From Paraburkholderia monticola (lineage in GTDB: Bacteria; Pseudomonadota; Gammaproteobacteria; Burkholderiales; Burkholderiaceae): a stretch of DNA of 64,000 nucleotides. Location: the NCBI RefSeq assembly GCF_001580545.1, contig NZ_LRBG01000031.1, positions 124,001 through 188,000 on the forward strand, written 5' to 3'. The notes under the pieces were generated by a model. It was not told the origin of the DNA, made no database searches, and saw only the letters and a program-made list of their open reading frames with translations. Both the position numbers and the translations under genes were made by a program. Position 1 is the first letter of the stretch; each line of letters begins with the position of its first letter. This document shows, piece by piece, positions 43,286-52,794 of the stretch.

Positions 43286-44002
43286 TCAGTGGAGTGGCAA
43301 GCCGCTATCGAGCTGGCGCTGCAGGTCGCGCACCTGGCGCTGCGCGACGCGCAACTGATCCTGCGCGGCGGCCTTCTGCTGTGCCAATTCGGTTGCCTCG
43401 GCGCGCTTCTGCTCCTGCTGGCTCGCGACGATGCTCTGCTGCTGACGCGCGATCTCGAGGTCGGCCTGCAGCCGGCTCGCGCGGTCCTGTGACAACGCGA
43501 CGAGCCGTTGCGTGAACGCCTTCTGCGCTTCGAGTTGCGTGCGACGGATTTCGACGTCCGACAGCTGCACGGTCTGGCGCACGAAATCCTTGTAGATGAA
43601 CTCGGCGCGCGTGACGTCCTGGGTCTTGATCACGCGCCAGAAATTCTTCTGCTGGAACAGCGCGACGTAGTAGGTCATCTCCTTGCCGTAGAACATCAGG
43701 CTCGCACCATACGTGCCGTTATAGGTGGTGCGCAGTTCGCTCAGATCCGAGCCGTGGATCATCTGCTGCAATTCCGCGACATTGCCAGTGGCGGATTGGC
43801 GGTTTTCATCCGGCGTCAGCGCAGTGGTCTCGGCCTGGCCGGTCTGCGATGTGTCGGGCAACGCGCTCGTCGCACCCGGTTGTGAAACGATTACGCTGCT
43901 GGTGCCAGTGTTCTCCAGAGCCTGTGCATTCGCGCCCTGAAGGGGCGCCAATGCGATGCATGCGGTCAGAGCAATCTCTCGTAGCTTTGCGTTTCGGTCC
44001 AT
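43286..44002 (-). CDS. DUF2968 family exported coiled-coil protein
   Basis: A 238-aa periplasmic protein. Signal peptide about residues 1-26 (cleavage after ANA), then a low-complexity linker, the conserved ELRTTYNGTYGASLMFYGK and VALFQQKNFWRVIKTQD region of DUF2968, and a C-terminal coiled coil (about 145-235) rich in Gln, Glu, Ala and Arg. ATG at 44002 begins MDRNAKLREIALTACIALAP. Function of the family is unknown; it is characteristic of Burkholderiales. Confidence 0.9.
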   Translation of the reverse strand: MDRNAKLREIALTACIALAPLQGANAQALENTGTSSVIVSQPGATSALPDTSQTGQAETTALTPDENRQSATGNVAELQQMIHGSDLSELRTTYNGTYGASLMFYGKEMTYYVALFQQKNFWRVIKTQDVTRAEFIYKDFVRQTVQLSDVEIRRTQLEAQKAFTQRLVALSQDRASRLQADLEIARQQQSIVASQQEQKRAEATELAQQKAAAQDQLRVAQRQVRDLQRQLDSGLPLH

Positions 44003-44589
44003 GTATTACCTACTGAACGGATCATGTTTGAGTAGAACCCGGCCAATATTACTCACTTTCGCGGCTTTCGGGCTGTACATCGATGATAGGAATTTGCGTG
44101 TTTTCTGCCTTACAACGAGCACAAGCGCAGCCCGTTTCGCGGGCGCGGCCGTCCGCGGCTCGGCATGTCGCATACACAGTCTTATGCAAATACCCTATTG
44201 CAAGTGCGAGACCGTCTCCGGTTTTTCAGGGCGTAGCTCCAGGTGGAAAACGCACCAAAGTTGTAGATTTCACAATTGTTTTCACCGCGACGCCAGCTGC
44301 TCGGTAGGCTGTGAACACGTTTCTTGTTGATGTGACATTTCAGAGTCTAGTTCTCCGTCCGCCATGTACCTCGGCTTAATGTCGGCTGAGTCGGCAGCTT
44401 TGCTGGTGATCGAAGAGACTGGGATGAGATGAGCAAGTGGATTGTGGTATTGGCAGCAGTACATGGAAGCACGTCACGAAGCAGGGATATGAGGTCGACC
44501 ACGCACAGTCTCGTTTGGCGGTGTCACTTCGTGGTAGCTGAGCTGAGGCGTGCCATCAGGGCGGCCGTGCACGACAAGGGGGCGTAGCT
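44003..44589. other. Intergenic region, no gene recognised
   Basis: 587 bases upstream of the DUF2968 gene with no coding frame I can support. It borders the IS256 remnant and may include its lost 5' part. Confidence 0.45.
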
Positions 44590-45107
44590 CAATAGCAAGG
44601 TAGGGCGCGGGCAGGATCGGGATGGCAGTTTCGAGTTCATCCTGATTCCCAAACACAAGCGCAGTTTCACCGGCTCGGACGAACGCATCATCGCCCTGTA
44701 CGCGCGTGGGGTGAGCGTCCGCGGGATCCAGGCGTTCCTGGCCAAAACCTACGGCACGGGCTTCTCCCCCGACTTCATCAGCTGGGTCACGAACCGGGTG
44801 GTGGCCGGGACGCTTGCCCGGCGAAGCCGACCGCCCGAACCAATGTTCCCGGTGGTGCTTTTCGATGAACTGCGCGTGAAGATCCGTGACGACGGTGTAG
44901 TGAGCAACAAGGCCGTGGATCTGGCTTTCAATGAGCTCAGAATGCGCGCAAGACCATCAAGACTCGCGATCACTCCCCAACGACGTAGCCGCCATCAAGC
45001 GCCTCGGGCTGGCCTCGCGCAACGTGCTGGCGAAGTCCGTGAAGGCCCCCTTCGACCGGAAATCAGCCATGAACCGGTTTGCGATCCTGTTTGGCGAGCA
45101 CTTGTAG
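44590..45107 (+). pseudogene. IS256-family transposase, degenerate and internally deleted
   Basis: The frame reads QDRDGSFEFILIPKHKRSFT, GSDERIIALYARGVSVRGIQAF, FSPDFISWVTNRVV and PVVLFDELRVKIRDDGVVSNKAV, which is the middle of an IS256-type transposase including the first catalytic Asp region. After VDLAF the homology jumps, with a frame change, to NDVAAIKRLGLASRNVLAK and SAMNRFAILFGEHL, the C-terminal end of the same family. So the N terminus and the central catalytic portion are missing. No terminal inverted repeats were found. It marks past insertion activity in the 44-46 kb region. Confidence 0.8.
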
Positions 45108-46287
45108 CTACAGGTTTTGTATTCGAATAGCGGCAGCGATCCAAGAGGGAGTGAACCGCGAAGGCCACCTTGTCTGTTCCGGCGCCGGCCTTGCAGAGTC
45201 GTCGAAAATGCTGATGGTAATCGCCTTCGATGTAGCGTCGGAGCCCACGAAGGAGCCAGCTACGATGACCTTAGGTCGCAAGGTGAGCAAACGACGGTCG
45301 GCAGTCTTATATGGCCCTCATCGAATCGAGCTCGATCACGCTGCCCGGCGACATCGACCCACCGAAGGGATTGCTGCTTGAGCGCAACGCTCGAGTCACT
45401 GGGCTGCGAGAACAGATCTCGTCGCGCACGCTCGAGCAGTTCGAATTGTTGGTGGAAGATCGGCAGCCTTACGAAGGCACCGTCGACATCGCCGTCACTC
45501 TCACAACGAAGTGGTCGCACCGAGAGAGCGTTAACGGTAAGTACTGTCGATCCTCTCGATGGCCGCGATCTGTTCGCCGACGCCGGCGGCCTCGATTGCG
45601 GTGGTCATATCTTTTGCCAGCTGTGCGGGAAAAAGGTGAAGCCCCGACAGTCGGGGATCCATCGGGGCTTCGGTGGGCAGGCAGTGCTTTCTAAAGATCG
45701 CTCCCCCGCCCTGACCGATCAGAAGATCGATACATTGAGCATAACCTGAGCGGCGGGCGATCTTTGTGAACAATTGTCGCGCAATCGAGTCTTTTCGTTG
45801 AATAAAAGTACTTGCTTCTTCGTCGACATCTCCCTGAAGCATCATTTAGAAAAGGGACTCTGACAAGGTGAGGAACGAAAATTAGGTTTACCGAAGAAAA
45901 ACGAGTAGGAATAGACAAAGACGGAGTTTGTGGCTGACTTTAACAGATCGACACGCGAGGCCGACAGGGTTCTCGCATGGATTCCTTGTTGCGACCTGTC
46001 TGTTGCATTGAGAGCGGGTGGGATTCGACCCGTCGCCAGATGGATTCACAAACGTTGACAGACCCGCGCCTCCCGCGCGGCTACAGTAGATGCATCCGCT
46101 GAGCGGGCCGGCGGATCCTCGGTATTGCGCGACTCCCGGCGGCTCGAATTCCACCCACATGCTTAAACACGATTACCGCGAGCTAGTTCGGCTCCGTCAT
46201 CGCGGAATTGAGAAATCACTTAATTGATAATCGAATGTGGGCCGCACAAAAGGTATTGCAAATTTTCTATTCGAGGAGAGTCGATAG
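45108..46287. other. Degenerate intergenic region without recognised genes
   Basis: About 1.2 kb following the IS256 remnant. Several short open frames occur on both strands (for example rightward from 45311 and leftward from 45845), but none matches a family I know or shows convincing start signals. It holds one perfect inverted repeat at 45638-45671. Confidence 0.5.
45638..45671. repeat. Perfect 10-bp inverted repeat, possible terminator
   Basis: GAAGCCCCGA at 45638-45647 and TCGGGGCTTC at 45662-45671 are exact reverse complements with a 14-base loop. On the leftward strand a short T run (CACCTTTTT) follows the stem, so a leftward terminator is possible. Confidence 0.55.
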
Positions 46288-46497
46288 ATGCAACGAGAAG
46301 TAACTACTCGACCCGGTCTTTCCGATGCGAAGGCATACAAGCGCCCGATCGCCGAAGCGGGGCGAGTATCGCGTCTTCGCAAGCGGTGGATTATGTTGCT
46401 CGCCATCGGGACGTTTTCGCTATCGATTCTGTTTGTGTGGGGATTTCTTCACTTAATTCTCGTGCTAGTGTTTCCAAAGACAGTCATTGCCCATTAG
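46288..46497 (+). CDS. Small single-helix membrane protein, 69 aa
   Basis: Unrecognised. The first 34 residues are basic and polar (QREVTTRPGLSDAKAYKRP then RLRKRW). A hydrophobic helix follows (IMLLAIGTFSLSILFVWGFLH) and a short hydrophobic tail ending KTVIAH. GAGGAGA lies about seven bases upstream of the ATG, which favours real translation. It sits in a low-G+C accessory stretch with no conserved neighbours. Confidence 0.5.
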   Translation: MQREVTTRPGLSDAKAYKRPIAEAGRVSRLRKRWIMLLAIGTFSLSILFVWGFLHLILVLVFPKTVIAH

Positions 46498-46586
46498 GCC
46501 GCTCCTTTGCGGTCTCAACGACGTTATATTCCGGTCGTACAGTCATAGATGACGATCGTCGTCGGGTCATATGATGGAGTATCCCT

Positions 46587-46841
46587 ATGCGGACGGACGC
46601 CTTCTCATCTCTCGCGGTCGCTGTCCATGATGCAGCATATCGGGCACGGCCGTTCTACTTCGACGATGAACAGCAGGCTCTCTTAAATAGGATTCGCGAT
46701 GCTTGGGGCGAGGATTGCGTAATTCAGATCTCGAATGGACGATTGAAGATTTTCGCCGAGGAGGGGCGCTTCGAGTTCTTCAGCCGCGTCGAACTTTTCG
46801 ACGCGATCGCTGCAAGGACACTGAAGAGAAGCAATAGATAG
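46587..46841 (+). CDS. Small soluble hypothetical protein, 84 aa
   Basis: Unrecognised. The sequence is protein-like (FYFDDEQQALLNRIRDAWGE, CVIQISNGRLKIFAEEGRFE, FFSRVELFDAIAARTLKR), with one helix followed by strands, and no signal or membrane segment. GGAG stands upstream of ATG at 46587. It follows the small membrane protein by 89 bases on the same strand. No function can be given. Confidence 0.5.
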   Translation: MRTDAFSSLAVAVHDAAYRARPFYFDDEQQALLNRIRDAWGEDCVIQISNGRLKIFAEEGRFEFFSRVELFDAIAARTLKRSNR

Positions 46842-47085
46842 AGTAAGCAAAGAGTGGTTACGCTCCCCAATCTCGGACCGGTTGGTATGCAGCGACTACC
46901 GCCGCGAATGAACGCTCAGGTGCCAGAGGCTGTCGATATTGCGATTCTCACCAGGCACGGACTGGAATATGCGCCGAAAGCCTTGGGGTCGGCCACCCGC
47001 ACGATAGTGCGATATCGTCACGTATTATTGCCTCATGCCCTCGAGGTGTCAGGGTCATCGAGAATATATAAACAGGCACCACGCG

Positions 47086-47949
47086 CTAATGAGTGATACC
47101 GTTTTTCTCGATAAATCTGTCAATCTGCTCGTCAGTAATCGGCTTTGAAATGTAGTAACCCTGGCAGTCGATCTGTCCGATTGTCTTCGCCCAAGCGAAT
47201 TGCGCTGCCGTTTCAATGCCTTCGAGAACAACCCGCTTTCCAAGGCGTTGGCCGAGCTGCACGAGCGTTTCGACCATCACTTTCAAATCAGCGTTCTCTT
47301 GTATGTCGTACATGAACGTTCGGTCCAATTTGAGTGTGTCGACACCAAGCTTATGGAGAATGGAAAGCGACCAGCATCCTGAACCGAAGTCATCGATTGC
47401 TACGCTTACGCCGGCTTTTCTGAGAGACGCTATGGCTGAGGCAAGCACGTCAATCGGACCGGGGTCGGTGGTCTCGGTGAGTTCGATCTGCAACCGGGAC
47501 GCGTTGAGTGCGCGGGTCCGAAGGAGTGTGGATAGCTTGTTTGCCAATCCGGGACGGCCAATTTCGCTGGCGGGAAGATTGATAGCCAACGAAAGGGTTT
47601 CGTGTCCGCGGACGGTCCAGTCTGCTAGCGTTCGAGCGGCTTCCGTAACGACAAAATCCGTGAACCTCGCGGTTAGCGGAGAGTTCTCCACAAAGTGGAT
47701 AAACGCCGCGGGCGTTAGAACTCCGTGTACGGGGTGACGCCAACGTAGCAGCGATTCGAAGCCGGATAACCGGCATTCCTGCAGCCGCAATTTGGGCTGA
47801 AAGACGAAAAAGAATTCCCGTCTGTCCAGTCCGCGCTCCGCGTCTCCGATTGCACAGGAGTTGCATAGATCCGCGGCGATGTGTTCCATGGCGATCTCGA
47901 CTGCAAGTGTGTTGCAAGCCTCACATCGAGTGGATCGACCCCACCTCAT
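47086..47949 (-). CDS. Stand-alone EAL cyclic-di-GMP phosphodiesterase with N-terminal CxxC pair
   Basis: A 287-aa EAL protein predicted to hydrolyse cyclic-di-GMP. The signature is ESLLRW instead of EALLRW, with the catalytic glutamate kept. Other active-site residues are present: AINLPASEI, QIELTETTD, AIDDFGSGCW, TLKLDRTF, LEGIET and QGYYI. The N-terminal 35 residues carry C9xxC12 and C29xxC32, a spacing suited to a zinc ribbon or redox site, instead of a usual sensor domain. No ribosome binding site is clear at 47949; ATG at 47889 would keep only the second CxxC. A frameshifted close relative lies at 51677-52015. Confidence 0.88.
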   Translation of the reverse strand: MRWGRSTRCEACNTLAVEIAMEHIAADLCNSCAIGDAERGLDRREFFFVFQPKLRLQECRLSGFESLLRWRHPVHGVLTPAAFIHFVENSPLTARFTDFVVTEAARTLADWTVRGHETLSLAINLPASEIGRPGLANKLSTLLRTRALNASRLQIELTETTDPGPIDVLASAIASLRKAGVSVAIDDFGSGCWSLSILHKLGVDTLKLDRTFMYDIQENADLKVMVETLVQLGQRLGKRVVLEGIETAAQFAWAKTIGQIDCQGYYISKPITDEQIDRFIEKNGITH

Positions 47950-48224
47950 GAAGTCAAGATCGTGTGAGTTATGTCGTTATGCCCATCTTCCTTCCATCGG
48001 GCTTGCTACTCCAGATGATCCGATAAGCCGTCTCGACAAGCGGATCGTAGCCAATAGATTCGTGTGAATTCTGAATTAATGAAACATTGCGCATAGAATT
48101 TCATATACGTTTAATGTCATTCACCGTGCCTTTAGTTCACTTTTCGTGACGCCGTGCTTCTCTATGCCTTTTACCATTCGAATGCTAGTGGATGTGAGAT
48201 GGCTAGAGGGTTTGTGCGAGCGGG

Positions 48225-48566
48225 ATGTGGAATTTGGGAAAAATCGTGCCTTCAACGTATTCGACCGAACGCTTTGCTTCGGGAATGGTATTGGGTGCTC
48301 TCGTCGGGTGGCTTGTCTCGGCGGGGGTGGATCATTGGAGGTTGATGTCATCGATTGATCATGGCTTTGGCCTGCGGCTGGCGTTGGAAACCGCGGCGGC
48401 GTGCTGTTTGCTTCTGCCGAGGCCATTGCTGCTGAAAACGGTATTTCGGTCTCGGCGTAGCGTGTTCATCCGGGACGAAGATATACGTGCAATGCTGCTG
48501 GGGCGCGTCGTTGGTGTGGTGAGTGGCATCTGGATCGGCGCGACAGCCAATTGCATGCTTGTTTGA
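48225..48566 (+). CDS. Small membrane protein, 113 aa
   Basis: Unrecognised. It has two to three hydrophobic segments (FASGMVLGALVGWLVSAGV, LALETAAACCLLLPRPLLL and LLGRVVGVVSGIWIGATA) separated by charged loops. The N-terminal start at 48225 has only GAGCGGG nearby, so the exact start is uncertain. Coding composition is moderate. It is convergent with the TPR-glycosyltransferase gene. Confidence 0.5.
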   Translation: MWNLGKIVPSTYSTERFASGMVLGALVGWLVSAGVDHWRLMSSIDHGFGLRLALETAAACCLLLPRPLLLKTVFRSRRSVFIRDEDIRAMLLGRVVGVVSGIWIGATANCMLV

Positions 48567-48712
48567 ATGCCTCACGTTGACTTGCGGATAAGTCGGTCCA
48601 TAGGTGGCATTACCCCCATACATCGCCTTCATCGATTTCGCGCTCATCGTTGATAGGCTTGGGTAGTGTGAACACGCCCTGGCTGTACATCGCTTATGTT
48701 ATGTGGGGCTGG

Positions 48713-50170
48713 TTAGCTGACGGCGCGCGGTGAAGAAGTGGCTTGCAACCACGAAGCAATGTCCCTTACGACGGGATCCCAATCACCTTCGCGAGTCTGC
48801 CGTAGCACGGTCACGCCGTTGATCCACGGGCTGGTAGTTCCTTCGCTACCCCATCGCCAGTCTCCCGATGTATTGACTGGCACACAAGTCGGTGTGCCCA
48901 TCATCGCGGCAAGATTAGCAACTCCCGAATCCACCGCGATCACCGCATCCAGTTGCTCGATACAGGCGGCGGTGTCGTCAAAATGCTGGATACCGGGAAG
49001 ATAGCGGCTAACGTTGCGTGCCGGTGCGCCGGCGAGTGGCTCGACTAACGGGTGATGCAAATTCACGAAATGTACTCGATTCGCTACGGCGGGATTCTCC
49101 GCGAGCCAATTGACCGCGTCAAGCGGCAGACTGCGACGCGTGGCCCAACACCGAGCGATGCTGCCCAGTTCGGGCCTGTGGCGCTGGTCGCAGTCCCAGA
49201 ACAGGCCAACCAGCTTCTTCCACGGGTGCTGCGCGCGTAAATGTAGTGCCCACTCGGCTGCAATTTGCTGTTTCGAGAGCGGCGGACGGATATAAGGTTG
49301 GAAACGGTATCCGGAGGAGATTGTCGCCCCGGATTTCAACAAGGGGAGATGTAGCAGCGTGGCGTGGAGTTGTGGCGCGAATGTCTCTACATGCGACTGC
49401 ACTTCGTCCGGCAATATTTCGTGCAACTGCGTTGGACGCCGTGCGCTCACAACCTCGCAGTGCGGCAGCGATGCCTGCATGAGTGCATGGCTCTGAGGGT
49501 CACAAGTGAGCATTACGCTGGCGCCGGCATCAAGCCAATCATCCACACAGGCAGCCAGCAGAAAGTTGTCGCCAAAACCCAACTGATGTGTGATCAGCAC
49601 ACGCTGGCCGTTCAGACCGGTTTCACTAGTCCACGTCGGGATACCGGCCGGCCGGTAGTTGCCAGTGGAACTGGAATCCCCGTTACGCCTCTCCCAGTGC
49701 GTAAAGCCTCGTGAATCGCCCGTTTTGAGCATCGCCTCACCCAGGAAGTGTTTCGATGCCGCGAGGAACCCTGCGTTGCCCGATGCCGCCATCCGCCCGG
49801 CCTCGTCCAGCAGCGTGATTGCTCGGGTGAACTCGCCGGCCATCATCAGGCTATAACCGCGCCGTAACAAATAGACCGCCGGCTCGGTCAATAGCGATGG
49901 GTCACGAGTCCATGCATCTGCGGCCTCCGCATGACGCCCCAGCAGGTTTAGCGCCAAAGCGCGTAGCGCAACAAAATAGGGGGCATTCGGGTTGAGCGCC
50001 AGTGCATGTTCTGCCCATGGAAGCAGCTTTTCCTCGAGTTTGAGCGCAATCAGCGTTTGACAGATTTCGCTCACATTCGATAGATCGTACGGGTTCTTTT
50101 CGTGCCTGGTTTGCGCAGTACGCAATTTCCGTGTCAATTCAGCAGTCGTTGTCAGATCTTTCAATTCCAT
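48713..50170 (-). CDS. TPR protein with glycosyltransferase-9-like C-terminal domain
   Basis: A 485-aa protein. Residues about 1-165 are tetratricopeptide-like helices (LLPWAEHALALNPNAPYFVA, LGRHAEAADAWTRDP, GEFTRAITLLDEAGRMAA). Residues about 185-470 resemble the heptosyltransferase/GT9 fold: VLITHQLGFGDNFLLAACVDD near the front and LDAVIAVDSGVANLAAMMGTP with WRWG near the end. TPR-GT9 proteins are commonly encoded beside surface proteins and are thought to glycosylate proteins or saccharides. It lies near an FkbM methyltransferase and, across the gap, a Ser/Thr-rich adhesin-like protein, a possible substrate (inference). Confidence 0.82.
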   Translation of the reverse strand: MELKDLTTTAELTRKLRTAQTRHEKNPYDLSNVSEICQTLIALKLEEKLLPWAEHALALNPNAPYFVALRALALNLLGRHAEAADAWTRDPSLLTEPAVYLLRRGYSLMMAGEFTRAITLLDEAGRMAASGNAGFLAASKHFLGEAMLKTGDSRGFTHWERRNGDSSSTGNYRPAGIPTWTSETGLNGQRVLITHQLGFGDNFLLAACVDDWLDAGASVMLTCDPQSHALMQASLPHCEVVSARRPTQLHEILPDEVQSHVETFAPQLHATLLHLPLLKSGATISSGYRFQPYIRPPLSKQQIAAEWALHLRAQHPWKKLVGLFWDCDQRHRPELGSIARCWATRRSLPLDAVNWLAENPAVANRVHFVNLHHPLVEPLAGAPARNVSRYLPGIQHFDDTAACIEQLDAVIAVDSGVANLAAMMGTPTCVPVNTSGDWRWGSEGTTSPWINGVTVLRQTREGDWDPVVRDIASWLQATSSPRAVS

Positions 50171-50808
50171 GACTCGAAAAACATGTGATGTGCCGTACCC
50201 CGTGCATAGCTAGCGGCTAGATGACTGTGCGTGATTGTGACAGGGAAGGCACGGAATTTCTGTCAACTTTCGCGCGCTATGTGAGGTCACCAGACTAGAA
50301 GCCGTGCTTCATAGTCTCGGGGAATGCGCTTTCCTTGGTCTGAAAATCGTTGGCGATTTGTGTCGAGAAAGACGGGCGGAATCGTCTGGTGTTCGGTGAA
50401 CAAATGCAGAAACATTCGAGCACGGCAATATCTATCGACCTACTGCGAACCCATCGGCAATAAGGGTGACATACGCTTGAGCGGCTGGCACTGGCGTTTC
50501 TCGGCATGTGTGAGTTGCGCGCTGCGCGATTGCCCTGTGGGACTCGTTGTCACGCGCAGCAGTACGATTCGCGCGCGCATGGCCAGTGCAGGTCTAGATC
50601 GGGAACGTGCGAGTGACATTAGTCGCGAGCGTCCTCATAGTTCACCGACAATTCTCTCGTTTCATTGACATGTTGACGTCCCCCATTACGGTGACGTCAA
50701 CATGCTGCGCGACTATAGATCAGACAATAACGGAGTTGCGCACTATTCAATTGCTAACAGCAGCCACACGCGGCCGGCAATAGAACGCAATCGCAAAAGA
50801 AAGCGTAT
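50171..50808. other. Intergenic region with a long perfect palindrome
   Basis: 638 bases between the TPR-glycosyltransferase start and the FkbM methyltransferase end. No credible gene. It contains the 12-bp inverted repeat at 50669-50704 and presumably the promoter of the glycosyltransferase. Confidence 0.45.
50669..50704. repeat. Perfect 12-bp inverted repeat
   Basis: CATGTTGACGTC at 50669-50680 and GACGTCAACATG at 50693-50704 are exact reverse complements around a 12-base spacer. The symmetry is too long for chance in this short region. There is no T tract for a terminator; a regulator site or element end are alternatives. Confidence 0.75.
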
Positions 50809-51603
50809 CTAAGCAGCGGGTTCGTATCTTGGCGCATTGACAGTGCAGCGAAACTGACCGAGCTTTTCGCGAGCGACGCACAGCATGTTTAGATCGTCCA
50901 TGAACCACAGTTCGTAGCCGAGCCGGTGGAGTTCATTGCAAATGTTTTCCTTGTCGAGCCAGTACTCGATCCAAAGAATCGGGCGATGAGTTGCAAGGGT
51001 GTGTTTTGCGCCTTCTAGCACACGTAATTCCATACCTTCGACGTCGATTTTGATTAGATCGACGCGTGTCAACTCCAGGGCATCAATTGGAATAGCCTTG
51101 ACCGACTCCTTGCCAACGAGTGCGCCCAAGGGGTTGTTTGGCTGGTCCAGATCAGCAGCGTGGCCAAATTGAATCATGCCGAAATCGCGAGCTTCGGTGT
51201 AGACGACCGAGGGGATTTGAAGAACGGTAGACGAATCCGATGCAGCCAGATGGTAGCAGTGCAAGTTCAATAGATTATTCGCGACGCAGTTCGCGGCCAG
51301 CATGTAGAAGACAATACGCTGAGCCTCAAAGGCGATCACTGACCCTCCCTTGGATGCAAGAAGCGAGGCACAAGGAATAGCCACCATCCCGACGTTTGCG
51401 CCTACGTCGAGCATGCACGCTCCATTGTCGAGTTGTCCTACGATGGTTAGCAGGTTAGACAGCTCGGCGTCAATGTGCAGTTTTCCGGTTTGCAGGATTG
51501 CTTTCGGTTGATGAGCGTCGCCGCGCAACATTGTGAATTTTCCGCGATTGCTCTCCAACTGGATCGCGTAGCCGGGAAACTCATGGGGATTCGCAGAAGA
51601 CAT
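50809..51603 (-). CDS. FkbM-family SAM-dependent methyltransferase
   Basis: A 264-aa methyltransferase. The SAM-binding motif is MLDVGANVGMVAIPCASLL (about residues 62-80), followed by VIAFEAQRIVFYMLAANCVANN and the FkbM hallmark VDLIKIDVEGMELRVLEGAK (about 180-199). FkbM proteins O-methylate sugars or secondary metabolites. ATG at 51603 has only a weak site. It is read in the same direction as the TPR-glycosyltransferase downstream and could add a methyl group to the same glycan (inference). Confidence 0.92.
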   Translation of the reverse strand: MSSANPHEFPGYAIQLESNRGKFTMLRGDAHQPKAILQTGKLHIDAELSNLLTIVGQLDNGACMLDVGANVGMVAIPCASLLASKGGSVIAFEAQRIVFYMLAANCVANNLLNLHCYHLAASDSSTVLQIPSVVYTEARDFGMIQFGHAADLDQPNNPLGALVGKESVKAIPIDALELTRVDLIKIDVEGMELRVLEGAKHTLATHRPILWIEYWLDKENICNELHRLGYELWFMDDLNMLCVAREKLGQFRCTVNAPRYEPAA

Positions 51604-51676
51604 ATCGTTGATTGAATCAGGATTGCTAGGGGAGCAACACCTTAAATGGTGCTAGCTTTCACGGGCTGCGCCCGAG

Positions 51677-52015
51677 CTAAACGAGCGCTTCGAACATGAT
51701 CCTTGAACTCTCATTTTCTTGAATCTCATGCATGAAGTCGCGGTCCAACTTCTGCGTGTCTGCCTCTAGCCCAATGCTGACTGGCAAGTGCCAAAAGCCC
51801 TGTGAAGGCGTGGATGGTCACGGCCACGACGGACGCTGTAATGGAGTCTACTGCGGCCGGCGCAATCTCTTCGATCGAATTGACACCGATGGCATCAGTG
51901 AGCTCGATTTGCAGCTGGCAACAGCATCGCTTCATCAAAGCCAGCCTCACTACAGATCGTATTGAATAGGGTGGCGAGAACTGGGAAGTAGTGTAACGGG
52001 ATGAATTTCCCCGGA
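51677..52015 (-). pseudogene. Frameshifted EAL-domain remnant
   Basis: Three frame segments on the complement align in order with an EAL domain. First comes VLATLFNTICSEAGFDEAML, then LQIELTDAIGVNSIEEIA and, after another shift, LEADTQKLDRDFMHEIQEN to MFEALV before a stop at 51677. The last piece matches LGVDTLKLDRTFMYDIQENAD of the intact EAL protein at 47086. The 5' signature part and the C-terminal end are missing. It is a decayed paralogue of that gene. Confidence 0.75.
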
Positions 52016-52055
52016 TGAGCGCGTTTCTATGATGCACGAACTCCTCAGACGCCAC

Positions 52056-52794
52056 GCCAGGCTGGTCGGTAACAACTAAATGTTTTATGGGAATCGTCGA
52101 CCCATATCGCGAAGCGCCAGTTCAGATGCGCGGAGCAGACCTCGTGACTGCGGTTTGCAGCGCGATGCTAATCATATGGTGGCCAATAGTTGTGAATATT
52201 CGTGAACTTTTACGATGTTTTTCACGCAGTGTGTCGAATTAGTCAATCAAGAAGAAATGGTGTGGCTTCAACATGTTCCGTTTGATATACATGCGCGCTC
52301 ATAACAAATCTTCCAGCGTTCGGGGCTGTACCTAAGTGGTTTCATAAGATTCGACGGGGTTTCTTTTCCTTCACTCATTAGATGCGCGCAAATTTCGGAA
52401 ATTCACTGATTTGTCAGTGGATGGTCTCCGGCATTCCTTGTTCCGAGCATCCGGATCTGACTTCTGTCGGCGTGCGGAGGTCGGAGTTTGAGGGGCTATT
52501 TGTGCTACCCGGATTGAAATCGCAATGTGCCTCCAGGCAAGCGGGTGGAAGCAGAGGGCGGGGTGCCGCGTGTGCCGATGCAGAAAGAGTCGATGGCATG
52601 TCACAAAGATTCGCAAATACGAGATAAGGCTATCGATATTCTCCCTGGTAGGCGAATCCCGGTCGGTAAATTCGATGACGAATTTTCGAGCAATGGAGTT
52701 TGGACCGCGATCGTATTTTTCTGTTTAAGCCGCAGTGAAGCCAGATCAAAGCATTTGTGAACGATCGGGTGAGTGAATAGCGTGAGGATAAGAA
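52056..52794. other. Upstream region of the chimeric adhesin gene
   Basis: 739 bases with no protein gene I can support, A+T-richer than the flanks. It should hold the promoter and leader of the gene at 52795. Short frames at 52371-52760 on both strands lack family similarity. Confidence 0.45.

Noticed and set aside
45531..45845. 104-aa leftward frame in the IS remnant region
   Set aside because: No ribosome binding site, no family match, and it spans a perfect inverted repeat.
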